Part shown: piece after piece, positions 12,901 through 24,900 of the stretch
Numbering within the stretch: position 1 is the stretch's first letter
Layout of the letters: every line of letters starts with the position of its first letter
Origin: Camarhynchus parvulus
Lineage: Eukaryota > Chordata > Aves > Passeriformes > Thraupidae
Assembly (NCBI RefSeq): GCF_901933205.1
Contig: NW_022148710.1
Coordinates: forward strand, 46,417 to 110,416
Direction of reading: 5' to 3'
DNA length: 64,000 nt
Made by a program: the position numbers and the translations under genes
The notes under the pieces: model-generated
Databases searched by the model: none
Told to the model about the DNA's origin: nothing
What the model saw: the letters and a program-made list of their open reading frames with translations, nothing else

Positions 12901-15900
12901 TTTTTGGAACTTTTTTGGGATTTTTTGGGTTTTTTTTAAATAATTTTGGGGTTTTTTGGGGGGGATTTTTTGGGGATTTTTTTGATTTTTTTTTGCAGGT
13001 TTTTTGGGCGATTGTTTTATTTTTGGAATTTTTTCTTTTGGGGGATTTTTTTTGTTTTTCTGGGGATTTTTTTGGCATTTGGGGGAAGTTTTGGAGCGAA
13101 TTTTTTTTAATTTTTGGGGGGGTTTTAGGGGATATTTTGGGGGGGAATTTTTGGGATTTTTGGGGTAATATTTTTAGTGTTTTTGGGGATTTTTTGGCAT
13201 TTGGTGGGGGTTGGGATTATTGGGGCATTTTCGGGGTTTTTTAAGCGGTTTTGGGTTTTTTGAGGGGATTTTTTGGGCTTTTTTTGGGAGATTTTGGGGC
13301 TTTTGGGGGATTTTTGGGGGAATTTTTTGGTGTTTTTTAAATAATTCTGAGGTTTTTTAGGAGTTCTAGGGTCTTTTTGGGGGACTTTTTTTGTTTGTTT
13401 TGTTTTGTTTTGCTTCTGTTTTTGGTTTTTGGGGCAGGTTTGGTTGGGGTTTTTTTGGGTTTTTTGGTTTTCTGGGGATTTTTTTGGGGGTTTTTTTTTT
13501 TTTTTTTGTTTTGGTTTTTTTTGTTTTTTTTTTATTTTATTTTTTTTTTTTAAATTTTTTTGGGGTTATTTTTTTTGTGTTTTCCTGCCAACCCTGCGCT
13601 TTTCCCCTGCAGAGAGCCGAGGATTTCGGGCCGGTCGAGGTCATTTCCCACTGGCACCCCAACCTGACCATCAACATGGTGGATGACCACACGCCCTGGG
13701 TCAAGGGCAGCGTGCCCCCGCCCCTGGACCAGTGTGAGCAGCCAGAATTCCCAGTTTTCCAAAAAATTCCCAAAAATTGGAAAATTCCCAGAAAAACCAA
13801 AAAATCCCATTAAAAACGGGGCTGGGTTGGGATTGTGGGGTCCCAGTTCATCCCAGTTCATCCCAGTTCATCTCTGGGTCAGGGGCAGTGTTTCCCACCC
13901 TGGACCAGTGTGAGCAGCCAGAATTTTGTGTTTTCCTGAAAAAATTCCCCAAAAATGGAAAATTCCCATAAAAAACCAAAAAATTCCCATTAAAAATGGG
14001 GCGGTTGTTGTGCCACCCCTCTCCCCTCCCACATTATTGGCAGTTTTCCCCCCTAGTTACCATTACCAGAATTGTGGGGCCCTAGTTTCCTGTTCATAAA
14101 AATTCCCCAAAAAATGGAAAATTTCCTATAAAAACAAATAATTCCCATTAAAAACGGGGCTGGGTTGGGATTGTGGGGTCCCAGTTCATCCCAGTTCATC
14201 CCAGTTCATCCCAGTTCCTCCCATTCCCAATCCCTAATTAATTTATTCCCGTTATTAATGAAGCTATTCCATTATTAATGATTTTTCCTATTGCCAACCC
14301 CATTTCCCCCAATTTTCCTGGGGTTTTTTCCCATTTTCCCCCTTTTTTCCATTTTTTCCTGGTCCTAATCTCATTTTCCCCCGTTTTCCCCATTCCCAAT
14401 CCCATTTTTCCCATTCCCAACCCCATTTTTCCCCATTTCTCCCCCATTTCCCCCCATTTTTCCCATTCCCAACCCCATTTTCCCCATTTATTCCCCATTT
14501 TTTCTGTTCCAAATCCCATTTTTTCCCCACTTTCCCCCATTTTTTTTCCATTCCAAACCCCATTTATTCCCCATTTTCCCCCCATTTCCCCCCATTTCCT
14601 CCATTTTCCCCCATTTATTCCCATTTTCCCCATTTTCCCCCCATTTTCCCAATTTCTCCCTCATTCTCCCCCATTTTTTCTCTTCCAAATCCCATTTTTC
14701 CCCATTTCCCCCCATTTTCCCCCATTTATTCCCCATTTTCCCCATTCCCAACCCCATTTATTCCCCATTTTCCTCTTTCCCAACCCCATTTATTCCCATT
14801 TTTCCCCAATTATTCCCATTTTTCCCCATTTTCCCCCCATTTATTCCAATTTTCCCCCATTTCCCCCCATTTATTCCCATTCCCAACCCCATTTATTCCC
14901 CATTTATTCCCCATTTCCCCCCATTTCCCCCATTTATTCCCATTTTTCCCCCATTTATTCCCCATTTCCCCCCATTTATTCCCCATTTATTCCCCATTTC
15001 CCCCCTATTTCCCCATTCCCAACCCCATTTATTCCCCATTTCCCCCCATTTATTCCCATTTTCCCCATTTTTTCCCTATTTCCCCCATTTTACCCCCATT
15101 TATTCCCATTTTCCCCCCATTTCCCCCATTCCCAACCCCATTGATCCCCATTTTACCCCCATTTATTCCCATTTTTCCCCATTTTCCCCCCATTTTCCCA
15201 TTTTTTTCCCTATTTCCCCATTCCCAACCCCATTTATCCCCATTTTACCCCATTTATTCCCATTCCCAACCCCATTCATTCCCCATTCATTCCCCATTTC
15301 CCCCCATTCATTCCCCATTCATTCCCCATTTCCCCATTCATTCCCCATTCATTCCCCATTCATTCCCCATTTCCCCCCATTCATTCCCCATTCATTCCCC
15401 ATTCATTCCCCATTCATTCCCCATTCATTCCCCATTTCCCCCCATTCATTCCCCATTCATTCCCCATTCATTCCCCATTCATTCCCCATTCATTCCCCAT
15501 TCATTCATTTCCCATTCATTCCCCATTCATTCCCCATTTCCCCCATTCATTTCCCCATTCATTCCCCATTCATTCCCCATTCATTCCCCATTCATTTCCC
15601 CATTTCCCCATTCATTCCCCATTCATTCCCCATTCATTTCCCCATTCATTTCCCCATTCATTCCCCATTTCCCCATTCATTCCCCATTCATTCCCCATTC
15701 ATTCCCCATTTCCCCATTCATTCCCCATTCATTCCCCATTCATTCCCCATTTCCCCCCATTCATTCCCCATTCATTCCCCATTCATTCCCCATTTCCCCA
15801 TTCATTCCCCATTCATTTCCCCATTTCCCCATTCATTCCCCATTTCCCCATTCATTCCCCATTTCCCCATTCATTCCCCATTCATTCCCCATTTCCCCCC

Positions 15901-18900
15901 ATTCATTCCCCATTCATTCCCCATTCATTCCCCATTTTCCCCCGATTTCTCCCGCCAGACGTGAAGTTCGACGCGCTGAGCGGGGATTACTTCCCCATCC
16001 TGTACTTCAACGATTACTGGAACCTGCAGCGCGATTACTTCCCCATCAACGAGAGCGTGCGGCGCCTGCCCTTCCGTCTGTCCTTCTGCCCGCTGTCGCT
16101 GTGGCGCTGGCAGCTCTACGCGCGCAGAGCTCGCGCAGCCCCTGGAACTTCCTGGGCGAGGAGCTCTACGAGCAGAGCGACGAGGAGCAGGACTCCGTCA
16201 AGGTACAAATTCCACACTTTCCCTGAGTTTTCCATTTTTTTCCTGATTTTTTGGGGTTTTCCTGGGGCTTTGTGGGGATTTTTCCCGATTTTTCTATGAT
16301 TTTTCCTGATTTTTCTGCAATTTTTCCCACTTTTTGTACATTTTTCCCCAGTATTTTTCTACAATTTTCCCAATTTTTCTATGATTTTTCCTGAGTTTTC
16401 TACAATTTTTCTACAAATTTTCCCAATATTTTTCCCAATTTTTCTACAATTCTTCCCAATATTTTTCCCAATTTTTGTACATTTTGTCTACAATTTTTCC
16501 TGATTTTTCTACAATTTTTCTACGAATTTTCCCAGTATTTTTCCCAATTTTTCTACAATTTTTCCCTGATTTTTCTACCATTTTCCCAATATTTTTCCCA
16601 ATTTCTGTACAATTTTTCCCAATATTTTTCCCGATTTTTCTACAATTTTTCCCGATTTTTCTACAATTTTTCCCAATATTTTTCCCAATTTTTCCCGATT
16701 TTTGGGGGGTTTTTGCTGGGGATTTTTCGGGGTTTTTACGCGTTTTGGCGCAGAGCTCGCGCAGCCCCTGGAACTTCCTGGGCGAGGAGCTCTACGAGCA
16801 GAGCGACGAGGAGCAGGACTCCGTCAAGGTACAAATTCACTTTTCTGCACTTTTCCCAATTTTTCCCGATTTTTCCCATTTTTTTCGGACGTTTTTTGGG
16901 GACTTAGTGTGGATTTTTCCATGATTTTTCCTCATTTTTCTACAATTTTTCCCAATATTTTTAGAATTTTTCCTGGGATTTTGCCTGGGTTTTTTTAGGA
17001 GTTTAGTGCAGATTTTTTCAGGGTTTTTTGGAGGTTTTGTGCAGATTTTTTCCTCTTTTTTCTCCATTTCCCTCCCCCGTTTTATTAGGAATTTAGTGCA
17101 GATTTTTCCCAATATTTTTCCTGATTTTTCTGGGGTTTTTGGGGAGCTTTGTAGGGATTTTTCCTGATTTTTCTACAATTTTTCCCAATAATTTTCCCAA
17201 TTTTTGTACAATTTTTCCACAAATTTCCCCAATATTTTTCCCACTTTTTCTACAATTTTTCCCAGTATTTTTCCCAATTTTTCTACAATTTTTCCCTGAT
17301 TTTTCTACAAATTTTTCCCAATAAATTTCCCAATTTTTCTACAATTTTTTCCAGTAATTTCCCTGATTTTTATATAATTTTTCCCAATTTTTGTACAATT
17401 TTTCCCAGTATTTTTCCCAATTTTTGTACCTTTTTTCCCATTTTTTAAACATTTTTTCTATGATTTTTCTACAGTTTTTCTACAAATTTTCCCAATATTT
17501 TTACAATTTTTTCCTGATTTCTCGATATTTTTTCCTTTCCGATTTTTCCCAGTTTTCCCCTGCTTTTTTCCCAATTTTTCATCGATTTTTGGACAAGTTT
17601 CCCCGGTTGTCCCCAGATTTTTCCCAATTTCCCCAATTTTTCTTTGTTTTTCTGTGATTTTTCCTGAGTTTTCTGGGGTTTTTTTAGGAGTTTAGTGCAG
17701 ATTTTTTTCAGATTTTTTAGAGCGTTTGTTGTGGCTTTTTCCCAGTTTCCCCCAATTATTTTTAATTTCCCACAATTTTTCCCAACCCACCCCAATCTTT
17801 CCCCAATTTTTTGATTTTTTTTTCAGCTTTTCCTTCAAACTTCCCTCAATTTTCCTGGATTTTCCCCATTTTTTTCCACACTTTCTCCCAGTTTTTGGAG
17901 GTTTTTGCTGCAGATTTCTCCAGATTTTTCCCCCATTCCCGCTCCCTCCGGGCTGATTTTGTCATTCCATCCCCAAATTCCCACTTTTTCCCATTTTTTT
18001 CCCATTTTTCCCGTTTTTTTCCCCGTTTTCCAGGTGGCTCTGCTGGAGACCAACCCGTACCTGCTGGCCCTGACCATCGTGGTCTCCATCGTGCACAGCG
18101 TCTTCGAGTTCCTGGCCTTCAAAAACGGTGACAATTCCCAACATTCCCAACAAATTCCCAACTTTTCCCAGAATTTCCGACTTTTCCTGGGAGCCCATCC
18201 TAAAAATCCGGGGAATTCTGCCCAAAAATTCTGGGAAATTAATCCCAAAAATCCGGGGGATTCATCCCAAACATCCTGGGATTCGAGTTCCTGGCCTTCA
18301 AAAACGGTGACAATTCCCAACATTCCCAACAAATTCCCAACTTTGTCCAAAATTCCCAACTTTTCCTGGGAACTCATCCTAAAATTCTGGGGAATTCTGC
18401 CCAAAAATCCCTGGGAATTAATCCTAAAAATCTGGGGAATTCAGCCCAAAAATCCCTGGGAATTCAGCCCAAAAATTCTGGGAAATTAATCCTAAAAATC
18501 CGGGGAATTCAGCCCAAAATCCCTGGGAACTCATCCTAAAAAATCCGGGAAATTAATCCCAAAAATTCCCAGGAATTCAGCCCAAAAATCCCTGGAAATT
18601 AATCCTAAAAATCCGGGCGATTCAGCCCAAAAATTCTGGGAAATTAATCCTAAAGATCCGGGGGATTCAGCCCAAAAATTCCTGGGGATTCAGCCTAAAA
18701 ATTCCGGGAAATTAATCCCAGAAATCTGGGGAATTCTGCCCAAAAATCCCTGGGGATTCAGCCTAAAAATTCTGGGAATTCGAGTTCCTGGCCTTCAAAA
18801 ACGGTGACAATTCCCAACATTCCCAACTTTTCCCAAAATTCCCAACTTTTCCCGGGAACTCATCCTAAAATTCTGGGGAATTCTGCCCAGAAATTCTGGG

Positions 18901-21900
18901 AAATTAATCCTAAAAATCCGGGAAATTCAGCCCAAAAATTCCCAGGAATTCAGCCCAAAAATCCCTGGGGATTCAGCCCAAAAATCCCTGGGAATTAATC
19001 CTAAAAATCTGGGAATTCAACCCAAAAATCCCTGGGAATTCAGCCCAAAAATTCTGGGAAATAATCCTAAAACGGACAAAAACCACCTAAACGCCACACA
19101 GAAAAGACCCTTAAAGGAAAGCACGCAAAAAAAATGGGATTCAGCCCAAAAATCCCTGGGGATTCAGCCTAAAAATTCTGGGAAATTAATCCCAGAAATC
19201 TGGGGAATTCTGCCCAAAAATCCCTGGGAACTCATCCTAAAAAATCCGGGAAATTAATCCCAAAAATCCCTGGAAATTAATCCTAAAAATCTGGGGGATT
19301 CAGCCTAAAAATCTGGGAATTCAGCCCAAAACTTTTGGGAATTAATCCTAAAAATCCGGGGGATTCAGCCCAAAAATCCCTGGGAATTCAGCCTAAAAAT
19401 TCCGGGAAATTAATCCCAAAAATCTGGGGAATTCTGCCAAAAATCTTGGGAATTCAAGTTCCTGGCCTTCAAAAACGGTGACAATTCCCAACATTCACAA
19501 CTTTTCCCAAAATTCCCAACTTTTCCCGGGAACTCATCCTAAAATTCTGGGGAATTCTGCCCAGAAATTCTGGGAAATTAATCCTAAAAATCCCTGGGAA
19601 TTCAGCCCAAAAATCCCTGGGGATTCAGCCCAAAAATCCCTGGGAATTAATCCTAAAAATCTGGGAAATCAGCCCAAAAATTCTGGGAATTCATCCCAAA
19701 AATCTGGGGAATTCTGCCCAAAAATCCCTGGGAACTCATTCTAAAAATCTGGGAATTCAGCCCAAAAATTCCGGGAATTCAACCCAAAAATCTTGGGAAT
19801 TCGAGTTCCTGGCCTTCAAAAACAGTGACAATTCCCAACATTCCCAACAAATTCCCAAAATTCCCCCCAGAATTCCCAGAAATTCCCATTTTCCGCAGAC
19901 ATCCAGCTCTGGAACAGCCGCCAGTCCCTGCGATTCCCAAATCCCCATTTTTGACCCTTTTTCTCCATTCCCACTGGGATTTTTCCCCCAAATCCCTCAA
20001 TTCCAGCCCAGAATTCCCAGAAACTCCCATTTTTTCCGCAGACATCCAGTTCTGGAACAGCCGCCAGTCCCTGCGATTCCCAAATCCCCATTTCTGACCC
20101 TTTCCCTCCATTCCCAATGGGATTTTTCCCAAAAACCCCAAAAACCCCAATTCCACAAAATCCCTTTTTGACCCTTTTTCTCCGCATGCATTAACCTGCG
20201 ATTTTCCCCCAAAATCCCCATTTTTGACCCTTTTTCTCCATTCCCTCTGGGATTTTTCCCCCAAATCCCTCAATTCCCGCCCAGAATTCCCAGAAATTCC
20301 CATTTTTCGCGCAGACATCCAGTTCTGGAACAGCCGGCAGTCGCTGGAGGGGCTCTCGGTGCGCTCCGTGTTCTTCGGCGTGTTCCAGTCGCTCGTGGTG
20401 CTGCTCTACATCCTGGACAACGAGACCAACGTGGTGGTGCAGCTCAGCGTGCTCGTGGGGCTGCTCATCGACCTCTGGAAGATCACCAAGGTCATGGACG
20501 TCAGGGTCAGTCTGGGGCGAAACACGGGGAAATCGGGAAAAATGGGAAAAAATGGTGAAAAACGGTGAAAAGATGGTGAAAAATGGGGGGAAAAATTGGT
20601 AAAAAATGGGGATAAAATGAGGGAAAATTGAGGCAAAAAAGGGAAAATAAGGGCAAAACACATGGGGAAAAAATGGGGGAAAAACCAAGGAATAAATGGG
20701 GAAAAAATGGCAAAAAACGGTGGAAAAATGGCAAAAAATGGCAAAAAACCGTGAAAAAATGGCAAAAAATGGGGATAAAATGGGGGAAAATTGAAGGAAA
20801 AAAGGGAAAATAAAGGCAAAACACATGGGGAAAAAATGGGGGAAAAACCAAGGAATAAATGGGGAAAAAATGGTGAAAAACGGTGGAAAAAATGATGAAA
20901 AATGGCAAAAAATGGGGACAAAAGGAGGGAAAAGCAGCTCAGCGTGCTCGTGGGGCTGCTCATCAACCTCTGGAAGATCACCAAGGTCATGGACGTCAGG
21001 GTCAGTCTGGGGCGAAACACGGGGAAATCGGGAAAAATGGGAAAAAATGAAAAAAATGACAAAAGAGCAAAAAAATGGTGAAAAACGGTGAAAAGATGGT
21101 GAAAAAATTGGCAAAAAATGGGGATAAAATGGGGGAAAATCGAGGGAAAAAAGGGAAAATAAAGGCAAAACACATGGGGAAAAATGAGAGAAAAATGAAG
21201 GAATAAATGGGGAAAAAATGGCAAAAAACGGTGGAAAAATGGCAAAAAATGGCAAAAAAACGTGAAAAAATGGCAAAAAATGGGGATAAAATGGGGGAAA
21301 ATTGAAGGAAAAAAGGGAAAATAAAGGCAAAACACATGGGGAAAAAATGGGGGAAAATCAAGGAATAAATGGGGAAAAAATGGTGGAAAATGGCAAAAGA
21401 ATGGCAAAAAAACGGTGGAAAAATGGCAAAAAATGGGGATAAAAATGGGGGAAAATTGAAGGAAAAAAGGGAAAATAAAGGTAAAACACATGGGGAAAAA
21501 TGGGGGAAAAACCAAGGAATAAATGGGGAAAAAATGGTGGAAAAATGGCAAAAAACGGTGAAAAATGGGGGGAAATGGGGATAAAATGGGAGAAAATTGA
21601 AGGAAAAATAGGAAAATAAAGGCAAAACACATGGGGAAAAAATGGGGAAAACCAAGGAATAAATGGGGAAAAAATGGTGAAAAAGGGTGAAAAAAGGGCG
21701 AAAAATGGTGAAAAACGGTGAAAAGATGGTGAAAATTGGGGGGAAAATATAGGGAAAAACAGGAAAAAATAGAGGGGAAAATGGGAAAATAAAGACAAAA
21801 CAAATGGGGAAAAAAATTGGGGGAAAAATGGGGAATAAATGAGAAAAAAAAAGTGAAAAATGGCGAAGAAATGGGGAAAAATTTGGGATTTTTCAGCGGG

Positions 21901-24900
21901 GTTAATTTGGGATTTTCCCATTTTTCTGCGGGATTAATTTGGGATTTTTCTGCGGGGTTAATTTGGGATTTTCCCATTATTCCAAGGGATTAATTTGGGA
22001 TTTCCCAAGGGATTAATTTGGGATTTATTTGGGATTTATTTGGGATTTCCTGTGGGGTTAATTTGGGATTTTCCCATTTTCCCAATGGGTTAATTTGGGA
22101 TTTTTCTGCAAGGTTAATTTGGGATTTTTCAGCAGGGTTAATTTGGGATTTATTTGGGATTTCCTGCAGGGTTAATTTGGGGTTAATTTGGGATTAATTT
22201 GGGATTTATTTGGAATTTCCTGCAGGATTAATTTGGGATTTATTTGGGATTTCCTGCAGGGTTAATTTAGGATTAATTTGGGGATTTATTTGGGATTTCC
22301 TGCGGAGTTAATTTGGGATTAATTTGGGATTTATTTGGGATTAATTTGGGATTAATTTTGGGATTTATTTGGGATTTCCTGTGGGATTAATTTGGTATTA
22401 ATTTGGGGTTAATTTGGGATTAATTTGGGATTAATTTGGGGGTTTATTTGGGATTTCTTGTGGGGTTAATTTGGGATTTATTTGGGATTTCCTGCGGGAT
22501 TAATTTGGGATTAATTTGGGGTTAATTTGGGATTAATTTGGGATTTATTTGGGATTAATTTGGGGTTAATTTGGAATTAATTTGGGGTTAATTTGGGATT
22601 AATTTGGGATTAATTTTGGGATTAATTTGGGATTTATTTGGGATTTCCTGCGGGATTAATTTGGGATTAATTTGGGATTAATTTGGGATTAATTTGGGGG
22701 TTTTTTTGGCAGCTGGACCGGGAGCAGCGCCTGGCCGGGCTCCTGCCCCGGCCGCGCTTCACCGACAAATCCACCTACGTGGAGAGCTCCACCAAGGTCT
22801 ACGATGATGTGAGTGGGCATTCCCGGGAATTCCTGGGAATTTGGGAATTTGGGAACCCTCGGGATGGGAATTTGGGAATTCGGGAATTTGGGAACCCCCG
22901 GAATGGGAATTTGGGAATTTGGGAACCCCCGGGATGGGAATTTGGGACTTTGGGAATTTGGGAACCCCAGGGTGGGAATTTGGGAATTTGGGAATCCCCG
23001 CGATGGGAATTTGGGAATTTGGGAACCCCATGGATGGGAATTTGGGAATTTGGGAATTTGGGAATTTGGGAACCCTCGGGATGGGAATTTGGGAATTTGG
23101 GAATTTGGGAACCCCATGGATGGGAATTTGGGAATTTGGGAATTTGGGAATTTGGGAACCCTCGGGATGGGAATTTGGGAATTTGGGAATTTGGGAACCC
23201 CATGGATGGGAATTTGGGAATTTGGGAACCCTCGGGATGGGAATTTGGGAATTTGGGAATTCGGGAATCCCCGGGGTGGGAATTTGGGACTTTGGGATGG
23301 GAATTTGGGGTGGGAATTTGAGATAGACCCCCGGGATCCCAAACCAGCCAACCCCCAAAAAAACCCAAACCCTCAAACCCCCAAAACCAAAATTGAGTTT
23401 TTGGGGTCATGGCGTTCGGTACACAATGATCCCAAACCAGCCCCAAAACCCCCCAAACTCCCCCAAATTGACCTGAAACAAACCCAAACCCCTCAAACAC
23501 CCAAAAGGCCCCAAATCCCCCCGTTCTGAGGTTTTTTTGGGGTTTCCAGATGGCGTTCCGGTACCACAATGATCCCAAACCAGCCCCAAATCCCCCCAAA
23601 CTCCCCCAAATCGCCCCCAAATCCCCCTCAAACCCCCCAAACCAGCCCCAAATCCCCCCCAAACCAACCCAGAATCTCCCCAAACCCCCTCAAACCCCCA
23701 AAAGCCCCCAAACCCCCCGTTCTGAGGTGTTTTTGGGGTATCCAGATGGCGTTCCGGTACCACAATGATCCCAAACCAGCCCCAAATTCCCCCCAAACTC
23801 CCCCAAATCCCCCCAAAATCCCCCTAAAAGCCCTCAAACCCCCAAAAGGCCCCAAACCCCCCGTTCTGAAGTTGTTTTTGGGGTTTCCAGATGGCGTTCC
23901 AGTACCACAATGATCCCAAATCCCCTCAAACCCCCAAAAAGCCCCAAACCCCCCATTCTGAAGTTGTTTTTGGGGTTTCCAGATGGCGTTCCGGTACCAC
24001 AATGATCCCAAATCCCCTCAAACCCCCAAAAGGCCCCAAACCCCCCGTTCTGAGGTTGTTTTTGGGGTATCCAGATGGCGTTCCGGTACCACAATGATCC
24101 CAAATCCCCCTCAAACCCCCAAAAGGCCCCAAATCCCCCGTTCTGAAGTTGTTTTTGGGGTTTCCAGATGGCGTTCTGGTACCACAATGATCCCAAACCA
24201 GCCCCCAAACCCCCCAAACCAACCCAGAATCCCCCCAAATCCCCCCAAACCCCCAAAAGGCCCCAAACCCCCAATCTAGGTTTTTGGGGTCCCAAGGCGT
24301 TCGGTACCCCCAATGATCCCAAACCAGCCCCAAATTCCCCGCAAACTCCCCCAAATCCCCCAAAATCCCCCCAAATCCCCCCAAACCCCCAAAAGGCCCC
24401 AAACCCCCCGTTCTGAGGTGTTTTTGGGGTTTCCAGATGGCGTTCCAGTACCACAATGATCCCAAAACCCCAAATCCCCCAAACCCCCAAATCCCCCAAA
24501 ATCCCCCAAAGCCCTCAAACCCCCCAAAAGGCCCCAAACCCCCCGTTCTGAAGTTGTTTTTGGGGTTTCCAGATGGCGTTCCAGTACCACAATGATCCCA
24601 AATCCCCTCAAACCCCCAAAAGCCCCAAACCCCCCATTCTGAGGGTTTTTGGGGTTTCCAGATGGCGTTCCGGTACCACAATGATCCCAAATCCCCTCAA
24701 ACCCCCAAAAGGCCCCAAACCCCCCAATCTGAGGTTGTTTTTGGGGTTTCCAGATGGCGTTCCGGTACCTGTCGTGGATCCTGTTCCCGCTGCTGGGCTG
24801 CTACGCCGTGTACAGCCTGCTGTACCTGGAGCACAAGGGCTGGTACTCCTGGGTGCTCAGCATGCTCTACGGCTTCCTGCTCACCTTCGGTGAGTGCTGG

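Noticed and set aside
12174..13560. Retrotransposon poly(A)/poly(T) tails in the T-rich stretch of CLPTM1 intron 6
   Set aside because: The T-runs belong to a continuous G/T repeat; no target-site duplications or element body are visible.
16754..16828. Separate normal CLPTM1 exon 9
   Set aside because: The same 75 nt is already contiguous with exon 8, and counting it would exceed the expected 14 exons. Treated as an exon-tail duplicate, though splicing cannot be excluded.
20406..21977. 523-codon - strand frame, hydrophobic Phe/Pro-rich, resembling a membrane protein
   Set aside because: It is the complement of the GGAAAAAATGG array in CLPTM1 intron 10 and includes the reverse of exon 10. 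No domain, and the frame is a product of the repeat.
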